Shown one piece after another: positions 1 through 8,821 of a stretch of 64,000 bases of DNA. The notes beneath the pieces are model-generated. The model did no database searches. It saw only the letters and a program-made list of their open reading frames with translations, and was not told the origin of the DNA. Where the stretch lies: assembly GCA_044507625.1 (NCBI GenBank), contig JBIQJE010000018.1, positions 1-64,000 of the forward strand. Direction: 5' to 3'. A program made the position numbers and the translations under genes. Source of the DNA: Hyphomicrobium_A sp044507625 (GTDB taxonomy: Bacteria; Pseudomonadota; Alphaproteobacteria; Rhizobiales; Hyphomicrobiaceae). The first letter of the stretch is position 1. Each line of letters begins with the position of its first letter.

Positions 1-157
1 CTTGAATAGAACAAACGCCCTAGCGAGCTGGTTAACAAATGGTATTCTCGCAACCGCTTCGTGACGCGGCACGGGACATGAAGAGGGCTCTTCCATGATC
101 CGACCGCTGCGCGCGGCGTCAAAAAGCCAAACGTTGAGAAAGTAGCGGGGTACCAAA

Positions 158-757
158 ATGGGGGATTCCTCAAAGCGTCCGGAATTTCCGCAGTTCGAGC
201 CAGTCGCGGATATGACGCGCGAGCGGGCCGAGGAAGCGGGGATCGAGGTCTTCGAGGTCGTCGGATCAATTAAATGGTTTGATGCATCAAAGGGTTACGG
301 CTTCATCGTCCCCGATAACGGGCTTGCCGACATTCTCCTTCACGTCACCTGCCTGAGGGCCGGCGGTTACCAGACGGCCTACGAGGGAGCGCGGGTTCAC
401 GCCGAGGTTCTGCGCCGTCCCAAGGGCATGCAGGCTTTCCGCATCCTCAGCATGGACGAAAGCACGGCGATCCATCCCTCCCAGCTCCCGCAGCGCACGC
501 ACGTCATCGTCACTCCCGAGAGCGATTGGGAGCGGGCTATGGTAAAGTGGTTCAACCGGGTGCGCGGTTTCGGTTTCTTGACGCGGGGCGAGGGAACGCC
601 CGACGTATTCGTGCACATGGAGACACTGCGGCGCTTCGGTTTCACCGAGCTGCGTCCGGGGCAGATGGTCATGGTCCGCTGGGGGCACGGCTCCAAGGGC
701 TGCATGGCCGCCGAGCTCCGGCCGGATGGTCAACCGGGACTGCCGCCAACGCACTGA
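158..757 (+). CDS. Double cold-shock-domain protein
   Basis: This 199-residue protein carries two CspA-type cold-shock domains, at about residues 36-100 and 128-195. Each has the RNP1-like nucleic-acid-binding signature: GSIKWFDASKGYGFI in the first and AMVKWFNRVRGFGFL in the second. Such proteins bind single-stranded RNA or DNA and act as RNA chaperones in the cytoplasm. The two-domain form is common in Hyphomicrobiales; single-domain Csp proteins are about 70 residues. The N-terminal 35 residues are acidic and look unstructured. The DUF192 gene starts 8 bases after the stop, so the two are probably co-transcribed. The first 157 bases of the window hold no gene I can see. Confidence 0.93.
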   Translation: MGDSSKRPEFPQFEPVADMTRERAEEAGIEVFEVVGSIKWFDASKGYGFIVPDNGLADILLHVTCLRAGGYQTAYEGARVHAEVLRRPKGMQAFRILSMDESTAIHPSQLPQRTHVIVTPESDWERAMVKWFNRVRGFGFLTRGEGTPDVFVHMETLRRFGFTELRPGQMVMVRWGHGSKGCMAAELRPDGQPGLPPTH

Positions 758-765
758 TAGGGGCG

Positions 766-1266
766 ATGGCTCAATTGCGAATTCAGCGCAGGGCCGCCCA
801 TTGGGCGGCCCTGTTTGTTGTGGCGACGGCAACTGTCGCAACGCCCGCGCCGGCAGAAACCCGGCTGCGCGTCGAGCGCCTATGGCTATTGCCGGCGAAC
901 GGCCAGGAAGTGCCGATCGAGGTCGAGGTCGCCGCCGATCCGAAGGAGAAGGCGCTCGGCCTGATGTTCCGCACCCATCTGGCCGACGATAGAGGAATGC
1001 TGTTCCCCTATGATGCGCCGCGCGAGCTCAGCATGTGGATGCACAACACGTACATCCCGCTCGACATGCTCTTCATTCGGCCGGACGGCGTGATCCACCG
1101 CATCGAGGCGCGCGCCGAGCCGATGTCGGACCGGGTGATCGAATCGGGCGGTCCCGTTTCGGCGGTGCTGGAGCTCGCGGGCGGCGCCGCCGAGCGACTT
1201 GGCATCAAGGCAGGCGACCGCGTGCGCCATCCCGCATTCAAGGATGTGCCCGTGCCCGCGCGCTAG
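766..1266 (+). CDS. DUF192 family exported protein
   Basis: The protein has 166 residues from the ATG at 766, preceded by an AGGGG ribosome site; a longer in-frame reading starts inside the cold-shock gene and is unlikely. Residues 1-31 form a signal peptide ending near APAETR, so the protein should be periplasmic or lipid-exposed. The rest is a DUF192 domain with the family hallmarks EKALGLMFRTHL, the MLFPYD turn, and SMWMHNTYIPLDMLFI followed by a C-terminal GIKAGDRV. The biochemical function of DUF192 is not established. It is probably co-transcribed with the cold-shock gene upstream. Confidence 0.9.
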   Translation: MAQLRIQRRAAHWAALFVVATATVATPAPAETRLRVERLWLLPANGQEVPIEVEVAADPKEKALGLMFRTHLADDRGMLFPYDAPRELSMWMHNTYIPLDMLFIRPDGVIHRIEARAEPMSDRVIESGGPVSAVLELAGGAAERLGIKAGDRVRHPAFKDVPVPAR

Positions 1267-1424
1267 GCTCGCTCGAGTATCGGCTTTACGCTAAGTCGCG
1301 CGCTGCCCGCTTCGACGGGCCGAGGCGTCACACGGCGCGCAGGGCTTCGCCTTCGCGAGGCAACGGATGCTTTGCATCTCGTCGCGGGCGGTGGCCCGAT
1401 ATGGGATTGAGGATGCGCGCGTCC

Positions 1425-1466
1425 CGCTTCAGTGTGTCCAGCGCCCGCTTCAGTGCGTCCAGCGCC
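1425..1466. repeat. 21-bp tandem duplication at the end of the NDUFS4-like gene
   Basis: Two 21-bp copies lie head to tail (1425-1445 and 1446-1466) and differ by one base (cgcttcagtgtgtcc against cgcttcagtgcgtcc). The right copy contains the stop codon and last codons of the NDUFS4-like gene; the left copy is downstream of the stop and is a non-coding echo of the gene's end. Confidence 0.85.
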
Positions 1467-1755
1467 CGATGCGGCCGTACTTGAAATTGTCGGCGTAGGA
1501 TTTGCGGATCATCTTGCGCGGAGAAGGCTCGAAGATCTGGAACGCGATGCCCTCACGCTCGGCGTAGGCGATCGCCTCTTCCTTGGTATCGAACGCCAGC
1601 TGCACCTGGGCGCGCATATCGCGGGAGCCGGTCCAGCCCATGAGCGGATCGACCTCGCGCGGACTGGCCGGCGCATATTCCAGCACCCAGTCCTTGGTGC
1701 GGGCCTCGCCCGACTGCATAGCCGTCTTCGCCGGCTTGAAGATGCGCGCAACCAT
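1450..1755 (-). CDS. NDUFS4-like complex I accessory subunit (ETC_C1 family)
   Basis: This is a 101-residue protein starting MVARIFKPAKTAMQSG. It matches the ETC complex I conserved-region family (NDUFS4, the 18-kDa subunit), a supernumerary subunit of NADH:ubiquinone oxidoreductase found in alphaproteobacteria and mitochondria. Typical family features are the opening RIFKPAKTAMQSG, WVLEY, the central DPLMGW, the stretch AFDTKEEAIAYAEREG, and the C-terminal SYADNFKYGRIGRWTH. The ATG at 1755 is chosen because homology starts there; an upstream in-frame ATG at 1791 adds 12 unrelated residues. A tRNA-Pro gene lies just upstream on the same strand. Confidence 0.92.
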   Translation of the reverse strand: MVARIFKPAKTAMQSGEARTKDWVLEYAPASPREVDPLMGWTGSRDMRAQVQLAFDTKEEAIAYAEREGIAFQIFEPSPRKMIRKSYADNFKYGRIGRWTH

Positions 1756-1833
1756 GGCCTCTCCCACACAATCGCCCGGTTCCGAGGGCAATTCCTGCTG
1801 CCCGCATAGGCGTAGGATAAGTCGCTGAAATAC

Positions 1834-1910
1834 TGGTCGGGGCGGCGGGATTCGAACTCGCGACCCCCTGCTCCCAAAGCAGGTGCTCTACCAGGCTGAG
1901 CTACGCCCCG
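1834..1910 (-). tRNA. tRNA-Pro(TGG)
   Basis: A 77-nt cloverleaf reads on the minus strand. The acceptor pairs CGGGGCG with CGCCCCG, followed by the A discriminator and an encoded CCA. The D arm is GTAGCTCAGCCTGGTAGAGC, the anticodon loop CTTTGGGAG gives anticodon TGG, and the T arm contains GTTCGAAT. Everything needed for function is present. Confidence 0.96.
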
Positions 1911-2018
1911 ACGCGCTGTTTCTAGGCACTCTATCCGAAAAAGCAAACACCTCGTTTGGGCGACGAATGCGCCCGGGGACCTGGGCCGCGCAATCGCGCG
2001 AACCCCGGCGTGCCGATA

Positions 2019-2717
2019 TTAAGCGGGCGGACCCAGGTCCGCTATGCGGCGCCGGATGAGGATCAGATAAAACAGCATGAAAAGGACGTAAAAGGTCTCC
2101 GCAGCCTCGGCGGGGCGGGTCACCAGCCCCTCGAAGTAGAATTCCTTCTGCATCGTCGCATCGAGCTTGTAGACGAGCGCGCCGATGGAGACGGGCACCA
2201 GGATGATGGATGGCTCGAACGGCTCCAGGCCTTTGAGGCGGATCGGGCGTCCCATCCAGGCGAGGAGCGGCAGGACAAGGCCACAAAGCAGGATGGCGAT
2301 CTCCAGCACCGTCCGCGGCAGCATGTTGAACAGCGGCGAAACGTTATGCAGGTTCGTTTCGTGCTGGCGGTTGATCTTGCTCCACTCCTCGGGCGTTTCC
2401 CAGCCCCAGAAATGCTGTCCCCAGCTATGCTCTTCACCGGCCGTATAGAAGCAGGCGAGCGTGCCGAAGAGGATCAGCAGCCACCAGATGAGGTTCGCGC
2501 GCACCCGGGCGTTGAGGAGCAGTTGCACCCCGAGGAAAAAGCCGACGAGCGGCACGAAGAAGTGCGACAGCTCCAGTACGCCGTAGCCCTCGGGCAGCAT
2601 GCGCCGGACGTAAAAATCCGGCGCGAGGTGGCTGATGAGGGGAAGAGCTACGAGGATGGCTACGGGAATGCCGAGCCACCACCAGGGTGCGAACTGCGGG
2701 TCGTCGGGATTTTTCAT
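2019..2717 (-). CDS. Polytopic inner-membrane protein, function unknown
   Basis: This 232-residue protein has about six hydrophobic segments: residues 13-31, 48-67, 74-90, 140-155, 175-190 and 212-224. A conserved-looking hydrophilic stretch after the third segment reads GEEHSWGQHFWGWETPEEW, which is rich in acidic, histidine and tryptophan residues and could form a metal or substrate site. I recognise the GEE-SWGQ type of motif from uncharacterised bacterial membrane proteins but cannot give a function. It has no operon partner: tRNA-Pro lies downstream and the transporter beyond is separated by about 290 bases. Confidence 0.75.
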   Translation of the reverse strand: MKNPDDPQFAPWWWLGIPVAILVALPLISHLAPDFYVRRMLPEGYGVLELSHFFVPLVGFFLGVQLLLNARVRANLIWWLLILFGTLACFYTAGEEHSWGQHFWGWETPEEWSKINRQHETNLHNVSPLFNMLPRTVLEIAILLCGLVLPLLAWMGRPIRLKGLEPFEPSIILVPVSIGALVYKLDATMQKEFYFEGLVTRPAEAAETFYVLFMLFYLILIRRRIADLGPPA

Positions 2718-3004
2718 CGCAAGCGCCTTCGGCCGTCAAACTCTACCCTCGTCCGTTTCGCGGGCACGATGACGAATTTATGACAGAGGGTGCTCGGCGC
2801 GTCTAACGTTTGGCCTGCGATGAAATGGTCACCGGAAATGATGGGAAGAGGTGCGCGCGCCTGATGCGATCACCCCCGCGCGCCCGCTGCGGGAAAATCT
2901 TCCCGTCCGCCTGGCCGCATTGCTTCGCGGATGGCCGGCGAAGAAAAGCGGCGACGACCTTGTGGGGCCGCCGCCGCATTTGTCTTGTACCGCGTTGATC
3001 GGGA

Positions 3005-4699
3005 TCAGTGGAACAGGACGAGCGCCTTCTCGGCGGTGTTCCAGATGCCCCAAGCGAGCGGAATGCCGACGAACAGCCAGAACAGCGCCGCCTTCGCATC
3101 GAGCCCGCCCATGCCGATCCCGTAGGAGCCTTCCTTGTGAGCGGCGGAGGGCGACAGGTGCAGCTTGGCGTACTCGTGGGCGACATCCACGTCGCTCATG
3201 TGCCACTTCGGATTGACCGGACGCACGAGCAGGTTCGCGATGAACCCGATCACGAGCAGGCCCGCGAGCGTATAGAAGATCGGACCGTAGAGCTGGTCTG
3301 GCGGAATGCCCGCCGCCTGCCGCGTGTCGTGCATGTAGTTGACGATCACGGGGCCAACGATGCCCGCCGTCGACCAGGCCGTGAGCAGACGTCCGTGAAT
3401 GGCGCCCACGAACTGCGTGCCGAAGAGATCGGCGAGATACGCGGGTACGGTGGAGAAGCTGCCGCCGTACATCGACGCGATGATGCAGATCGCGGCGACG
3501 AACAGCGTCACCATCTGCCATTGCGCGGCGTAGGTCGCGAGAATGTAGAGCGCGGCGCCGAGAACGAAGAACACGAAATACGTGTTCTTGCGGCCCAGCT
3601 TGTCCGACGATGACGCCCAGGCGAAGCGCCCGAAAATGTTGAACAGCGAGATGATCCCGACGAAACCCGCGCCTACGCCCGCGGCCTTCGCTGCCAGCTC
3701 AACATTATCCTTGAGCTGCAGGTATCCGACGTTCGGATCTCCCGCGAGCATGCCGCCGAACGTTTCCTGCAGCATGGGCGAAGCCGCGCCGATGATGCCG
3801 ATCGCCGCCGACACGTTCATGCACAGCGCGGTCCACACCAGCCAGAACTGCGGCGTCTTGTGCGCGTCCTTGAGATGCACGTTGTTGGACGTGATCATGC
3901 GGTTGGCGTTGGTCTTCGGTGTCCAGCCGTCCGGCTTCCAGCCGGGGGGCGGCAGCCGGTATCCGAATGCACCGATCAGCATGAACGCGAAATAGATCGC
4001 GGCCATCGCGACGAACGTCTCCCACACGCCCGGCGTCGTTTCGGTGTGGAAGTAGTTCATCAGGTGCGTCGCGAGGGGCGAGCCGATCATCGCGCCGCCG
4101 CCGAAGCCCATGATGGCCATTCCCGTCGCCATGCCGCGGCGATCGGGGAACCATTTGATGAGTGTCGAGACGGGCGAGATGTAACCGAGACCGAGGCCGA
4201 TGCCGCCGATGACGCCCGCACCGAGCCACATGAGCCAGAGCTGGTGGACGTAGACACCGAGCGCGGCAATCAGCAATCCGCCGCACCAGCACAGCGCTGC
4301 GACGAGGCCGGCTTTGCGCGGCCCCGCGCGCTCGAGCCATCCGCCCCAGATCGCGGCGGACGCGCCCAGCAGCACGAAGAAGAACGTATACATCCAGCCG
4401 AGGTCGAACTGGCTCCAGTTGCAGTCCGTGGCGGTGAGCGCGTGGAGGGTGCCGATCGACTTTTCGGCGAAGGTTACCGCACCTTGCGAGCATTCAGGGA
4501 GCGGATGGCCGTCTGCGCCTTGCAGCACGCCCTGCAGCGGCTTCCAGAACACCGAGAAGCCGTAGGCCATGCCGATGCATAGATGGATGCAGAGCGCTGC
4601 CGGCGGCACGAGCCAGCGATTGAATCCCGGCTTCGCAATGATGCGCTCCCGGGACAGCAGCGGTGCCCCAGGCTCCTGCAGAGTCGCAGTGGTGACCAT
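3005..4699 (-). CDS. OFA-type MFS transporter (oxalate/formate antiporter family)
   Basis: This 564-residue major facilitator has about 12 membrane helices and is larger than OxlT (about 420 residues) because of periplasmic and cytoplasmic insertions. Family signatures include GFSVFWKPL in helix 1, GGIGLGLGYISPVSTLIKWF with the WFPDRRGMATG loop between helices 4 and 5, and GRFAWASSSDKLGRKNTYF after helix 8. The OFA family exchanges small carboxylates such as oxalate for formate; the true substrate cannot be read from sequence. The ATG at 4699 follows a GAAGGGAAC ribosome site. It appears monocistronic; the 256 bases between it and the phosphatase-like gene contain nothing I recognise. Confidence 0.85.
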   Translation of the reverse strand: MVTTATLQEPGAPLLSRERIIAKPGFNRWLVPPAALCIHLCIGMAYGFSVFWKPLQGVLQGADGHPLPECSQGAVTFAEKSIGTLHALTATDCNWSQFDLGWMYTFFFVLLGASAAIWGGWLERAGPRKAGLVAALCWCGGLLIAALGVYVHQLWLMWLGAGVIGGIGLGLGYISPVSTLIKWFPDRRGMATGMAIMGFGGGAMIGSPLATHLMNYFHTETTPGVWETFVAMAAIYFAFMLIGAFGYRLPPPGWKPDGWTPKTNANRMITSNNVHLKDAHKTPQFWLVWTALCMNVSAAIGIIGAASPMLQETFGGMLAGDPNVGYLQLKDNVELAAKAAGVGAGFVGIISLFNIFGRFAWASSSDKLGRKNTYFVFFVLGAALYILATYAAQWQMVTLFVAAICIIASMYGGSFSTVPAYLADLFGTQFVGAIHGRLLTAWSTAGIVGPVIVNYMHDTRQAAGIPPDQLYGPIFYTLAGLLVIGFIANLLVRPVNPKWHMSDVDVAHEYAKLHLSPSAAHKEGSYGIGMGGLDAKAALFWLFVGIPLAWGIWNTAEKALVLFH

Positions 4700-4955
4700 C
4701 TATGTTCCCTTCCCCGTCCGAATATCCGGCGGCTGTCGTCTGGCGTTGCCGCTCTTGGGCCAATATTTGGCACGGGTTTATCGTCGCAATCAACGTGTTA
4801 CGCGTTGCGATGCCGGGAGATGGGGTGCGATGCCGCGCCCAGTGCGCCATTGCCATGGGGCACGGCGGGCACGCCGGGGCGGCAAGCTGTGGGTGAGGGA
4901 AGGAGGTTCCGAAGGCGTCGTCCCGGACCCCCGCTCGCTGCGGGAGATCGCGATA

Positions 4956-5522
4956 TCAGGCCGCGCGGTCGGCTCTCAGCGGTGCGCGCGGGGCAGAAAA
5001 TCCGTCGATGCGGAAGGGAATGCATTCCATGGCGAAACGGTTGGGCCCCATGTCGCTGAGGGCAGACACCATCCGGCCGCGGCGGCCGAGAACGTCGTCA
5101 GCCAGCGCGACGAAGCGGCGGTTAGGCACGGCGGTGTCGGATGCGCGCCGGATCGCGAGCGCGATCTTTTGCTCGGGAGCATCGGGGTTCAGCGCGCAGA
5201 GCGTGATGAAGGCGGCGGCGGTGGAGCGGCTCAGCCCGGCAAAGCAGTGAATGAGGAGGGGCGTCTCGCCATCCCAGCTCTGCGCGAACGCGATCAAGCG
5301 GTGAACGTGATCCTCGGCGGGTGCCGTTGCCCCGACGCACTCCTCGATGATGTCATGCATGTTGAGACGGAGGTGACGGTCGGGGGCAAGTTCGGTTGGC
5401 GTCGCCGGTGCAAGGTCTGCATTGATTGCGCTGATGAGGTGGCGCGCACCGGTGCGTGCGACAACCTCCGGAATGTGCCTGAGCGCACATACGTGGACGC
5501 CGGCGACAGGTTTCGTGTGCAT
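4956..5522 (-). CDS. Protein tyrosine phosphatase-like protein
   Basis: This 188-residue protein carries the cysteine phosphatase P-loop IHCFAGLSRS at residues 91-100, with the catalytic cysteine C93 and phosphate-binding R99 in the C-x5-R arrangement. An upstream HDI motif near residues 56-58 may contribute the general acid. It belongs to the short tyrosine-phosphatase-like proteins of alphaproteobacteria, cytosolic and of unknown substrate. The ATG at 5522 is preceded by GAGGAAG. It has no clear operon partner. Confidence 0.82.
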   Translation of the reverse strand: MHTKPVAGVHVCALRHIPEVVARTGARHLISAINADLAPATPTELAPDRHLRLNMHDIIEECVGATAPAEDHVHRLIAFAQSWDGETPLLIHCFAGLSRSTAAAFITLCALNPDAPEQKIALAIRRASDTAVPNRRFVALADDVLGRRGRMVSALSDMGPNRFAMECIPFRIDGFSAPRAPLRADRAA

Positions 5523-5800
5523 TGTGATTCTTCCTCGGGGTCCCTGTTTGGCGTGCTAGTGCCAGCCAACCATGACGGTTTCAAGAAGGCGGCGGCATCG
5601 CACGCAGTTGCTCACGAAGACCCGTGCTTCTGCGCAGGTTGCTGCAGTTGCGAAGGAGAGTGAGGTCTTCGAGGTGCTTCTGCCGTATATGGGATCGCGA
5701 AGGGAAAGTTCCAGTTCACGTGCCCGTTGCTCGCGGTTCACATTTTGCGCGCCCATGTTGCGCGCGCCTCGCGAAGCAAGAACCGCCAAGGAGGGAGCCG

Positions 5801-6412
5801 ATGGACGCAGAGTTTTTCGCCGAAAGCCACCGTCAGCTGCAGGACCGCTACGGGCAGCGCGCGCTCGCCGATCGCACCGTCGAGGCGATTGTCCACTCGG
5901 AATTTACCGAGCAGGACATTACGTTCATTCGCACGCGCGACTTCTTCTTCCTATCGAGCATCGGGCCCGGTGGGTATCCACATAGAGAACAACGAGCTGC
6001 TGTTCCCCTGCTACGATGGCAACGGCATGTTCCTGTCGATGGGCAACATCGCGGCCGATCCGAAGGTGGGCCTGCTGTTCATCGATTTCGAGCGTCCGCG
6101 CCGGCTGCGTGTTCAGGGAGTGGCACGCCTCGACGAGACGTCGCCCCGCGACGCGTTTCCCGGAGCGGGGTTCCTGATCCGCGTCGCGCCGGTGCAGATC
6201 TTCGTCAACTGTCCGCGCTACGTGCACAAGTACGCGCGCGTTGAGACTTCCCGGTATGTTCCGAAGGATGACGGCACGTCGCCGCTCGCCGAGTGGAAGC
6301 GCCTTCCCGTGTGCACGAGACCCTGTCGCCCGCGGACCAGGCCGCCGCGGAAGAAGCCGGCTTCCTGAGCCTCGAGGAATACCAGGCGAAGGTGGACGCG
6401 GGCGAGGGCTGA
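5801..6412 (+). pseudogene. Decayed pyridoxamine 5'-phosphate oxidase-family gene (two frame breaks)
   Basis: The gene begins at an ATG preceded by AAGGAGGG and reads MDAEFFAESHRQLQDRYG up to FFFLSSIGPGGYPH at about 5982. The family reading then continues in another frame as NNELLFPCYDGNGMFLSMG through SPLAEWKRL (to about 6303), and shifts again to ETLSPADQAAAEEAGF and a stop at 6412. At the first break about 14 residues usual for the family (the SYKGG-PGFV segment of the flavin fold) are absent, so this is a deletion, not merely a base-calling error. An intact homologue would be a split-barrel FMN protein of about 205 residues. The tRNA-Arg fragment marking the island edge lies 394 bases downstream. 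Confidence 0.8.
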
Positions 6413-6805
6413 GCGTCCATGCGTTCCACCGCGCCACTCCGCGCCGTGGGATAGGACTTCCCGCGTTTGGACAACCTGGAGAGCAGAGGGCTGGAAACCA
6501 TTCTCGGCGACCTCCTCCCGCATCTGGCGGCGTGGTGGTACTCGTTCTCGCCCTCGGCAGCCGATGGGCCGAATTCGGCCAGCTTCTCGACTCGGTCGAT
6601 AGGATGGCAGGTGTGGGTTCCGCGGGTGCGTGCTGGCTGGGCTCTACCTGGTGCTGGCGGTTTGAGGCTTCAGCCCAAAGCTCACAAATCATCGCGCTGA
6701 ATGGCCGTCGCTCCCCGGTCCCCGGACCGTGCGCGCATCCGACCGCTTCATGGGCCGAAACGTGGGTTAGGCTTTTGCCGGTGTCCACTAAGTAATTGTT
6801 GTGGT
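6413..6805. other. Non-coding stretch left of the island boundary
   Basis: These 393 bases lie between the PPOX pseudogene and the displaced tRNA-Arg fragment. Open frames exist on both strands but none has a recognisable domain, a good ribosome site or coding-like composition. I see nothing to annotate. Confidence 0.5.
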
Positions 6806-6853
6806 TGGCGATCCCGGCAGGATTCGAACCTGCGACCCTCTGCTTAGAAGGCA
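6806..6853 (-). repeat. Displaced 3' end of tRNA-Arg (attachment-site repeat, left)
   Basis: On the minus strand this reads from the anticodon loop (TTCTAA) through the variable loop and T arm (GGTTCGAAT) to an encoded CCA. It lacks the 5' half: acceptor strand, D arm and 5' anticodon stem are absent beyond 6853. It matches 38492-38539 except for two adjacent bases in the T arm (at versus gc). I read it as the original chromosomal tRNA 3' end pushed aside by island insertion. Confidence 0.88.
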
Positions 6854-7009
6854 AGGAACTTCGCCTGCCGGATCAACGCGCATTGCCACTTAAGGGGGTC
6901 TGTGGGGAGGCGTGATTTCAATGACTTAGCTCGCGTGGCGCAACGCGTTAGCGACGCCGGCTCAGACTATTCCCGTCCTCGTCCCTCCCGTCGAACTGTC
7001 CTATTGCCC

Positions 7010-7057
7010 GCCATTCGCTGGAGGTGGTCGGCAGCCCCTCCACGCTCGCCGACCACC
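7010..7057. repeat. Imperfect direct repeat with hairpin, copy A
   Basis: The 46 bp from 7010 to 7055 match 12086-12131 at 39 positions. Both copies start with gccattcgctg and contain an inverted repeat; here it is ggtggtcgg (7023-7031) paired with ccgaccacc (7049-7057), 9 bp with a 17-base loop. It lies 18 bases downstream of the stop of the winged-helix/TPR regulator gene, so it could serve as its terminator, but there is no T-run. Confidence 0.6.
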
Positions 7058-7074
7058 GTCGCAAGACTGGGCGC

Positions 7075-8715
7075 CTATTCTGCCAGTCCGGCCTTGCGCA
7101 GGCCGTCGGCAAACATCGCAAGGTGCTCAGGCCGGCTGATGGGAAGCCAATCCTGTAGTTTCGAGATTCGCAGTGATGGATCGAGCCTCTTCACCTCGTC
7201 CATGGCGCGTCTTGCGTCCTCTTGCCGGCCGCTCAACGCTCGTGTCGCAGCAATCAGCGCCACGACCATGAGGAAGCTCGGCAGATTGCGGTATGACCGT
7301 TCTGCCCACGCCGACGCTGTCTCGATCCGGCCGGCGAACAGGTGCGCCATCGCGATGCCGCCCTGCATGCGATAGAGTTCGGGATCGAGCGGGCTGAGGC
7401 GCATGGCGCGCTCGAAATGCTCGATGGCGCTCTCACATTCGCCGTGCCACGTTCGCAGAAAGCCGCCGAGGAACCAGGCCGAGGCGAGGTTGGGGTTGAG
7501 GAAGATCGCCCGGTCGAGCAGCGCGATTCCCGTGTCGAGATCGCGGGTGAAGTGGGCAAGCGCGTGACCGGCTCGTGTCAGGGCCACCGCATCGTCGCGA
7601 CCGAGCTCGACAGCGCGTTGCGCCATGCGCAAGCCTTCTGCCGTTTCCATATCGGCGTCGACCGTCCATCCATTGACCCTGCGCCAGAAGTAACCCCATG
7701 CCGCCATGGCGTGGGCCGATGCGGATTCCACGTCGATCTCGATGGTCCGCCTGAATAGGTCGATCGCTTCGCCCATGGCATCCCGGTCGCCCCGGTGCAT
7801 GTGCGCAAGGCCGCGCAGGTAGCAATCATAGGCGGTCGAGCAGCGCGTGGGATTGCGTTTTGCCCGCTCGATCTCGGCCAGTTCCACCTGTGGAGAGATA
7901 GCACCGACGACGCTCGCCGCGATCTCGTCCTGCAGCGCGAATATATCTTCGAGCTGTCCTTCGAATCTGTCGGCCCACAGATGGGCGCCGGTCGACACCT
8001 CGATGAGCTGACCGGTAATGCGGACAGTATCTCCAGCTTTGCGCAAGCTCCCTTCCAGCACGTAGCGGATGCCGAGCTCCCGGCCCACCTGCTTCAGGTC
8101 GACGTCCCGGTCCCGGTAGGTGAAACTCGAATTGCGCGCGATGACGAACAGCCAGCGGACACGCGACAGCGCTGTGATGATTTCCTCCACCACACCATCG
8201 GCGAAGTAGGCCTGTTCCGGATCGCCGCTCAGATTCTGAAACGGCAGGACGGCGATGGAGGGCTTGCCGGCATCCAACGCCGCGCCGGAGACGTCGGTCA
8301 GCAGCCGGTCGGGATTTTGCACCTCGCTGACTTCGCCCACGAAGCGGAAGCCTTTGCGCGGAACGGTGCGCAGCAGGAACTGGTCTTCTCCGCTGTCGCC
8401 GATGGCCTTGCGGACCGCGTTGATGTGGCTGGTGAGCGTTGACTCCGAGACGATACGCCCGCCCCACACGGCTTCTATCATGTTGTCCTTGCTCACCACG
8501 CGGTCGCGGTTTTGCACCAAATAGAGGAGCAGGTCGAAGACTTGTGGCCCGACACTGACCGCCTGCGAGGATCGGGTAAGCTCACGTCGCTCGGGATCGA
8601 GGACACAGTCTGAGAAGAGAAATGGCACCTGAAGCTCCGTCCGAAAGCGGTCCGGGGCGTCCTCGTCCCGGCCATAGTTGTCTATGTCCGACCGACCGTT
8701 TGGACGCAATTCCAA
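7075..8715 (-). CDS. Winged-helix (OmpR/CadC-type) regulator with TolB-like and TPR domains
   Basis: This is a 546-residue protein. Residues about 30-125 form an OmpR/PhoB-type winged-helix DNA-binding domain (VFDLLLYLVQNRDRVVSK, then LRTVPRKGFRFVG). Residues about 150-270 match the TolB-like region found in adenylate-cyclase/CadC-type proteins (PSIAVLPFQNLSGDPEQ, DGVVEEIITALSR, YVLEGSLRK). The remainder to about 530 is built of TPR-like helical repeats. No receiver or transmembrane segment is seen, so it is a soluble one-component regulator. It is divergent from the SDR gene across about 106 bases and probably controls the 8.8-11.9 kb block. Confidence 0.88.
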   Translation of the reverse strand: MELRPNGRSDIDNYGRDEDAPDRFRTELQVPFLFSDCVLDPERRELTRSSQAVSVGPQVFDLLLYLVQNRDRVVSKDNMIEAVWGGRIVSESTLTSHINAVRKAIGDSGEDQFLLRTVPRKGFRFVGEVSEVQNPDRLLTDVSGAALDAGKPSIAVLPFQNLSGDPEQAYFADGVVEEIITALSRVRWLFVIARNSSFTYRDRDVDLKQVGRELGIRYVLEGSLRKAGDTVRITGQLIEVSTGAHLWADRFEGQLEDIFALQDEIAASVVGAISPQVELAEIERAKRNPTRCSTAYDCYLRGLAHMHRGDRDAMGEAIDLFRRTIEIDVESASAHAMAAWGYFWRRVNGWTVDADMETAEGLRMAQRAVELGRDDAVALTRAGHALAHFTRDLDTGIALLDRAIFLNPNLASAWFLGGFLRTWHGECESAIEHFERAMRLSPLDPELYRMQGGIAMAHLFAGRIETASAWAERSYRNLPSFLMVVALIAATRALSGRQEDARRAMDEVKRLDPSLRISKLQDWLPISRPEHLAMFADGLRKAGLAE

Positions 8716-8821
8716 GGTAGACTAAAGGGCATTTGAAGGTCTTCACAAAGCCTTTCGCCCGCCGGCCGGGCAACCTCCAACCCACAAACACCGGATGCGG
8801 TGCTCGGGTTGGAGATGTCTC

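Noticed and set aside
526..765. N-terminal extension of the DUF192 gene starting at 526
   Set aside because: The extra 80 codons lie inside the cold-shock gene in another frame and have no homology; the signal peptide starts at 766.
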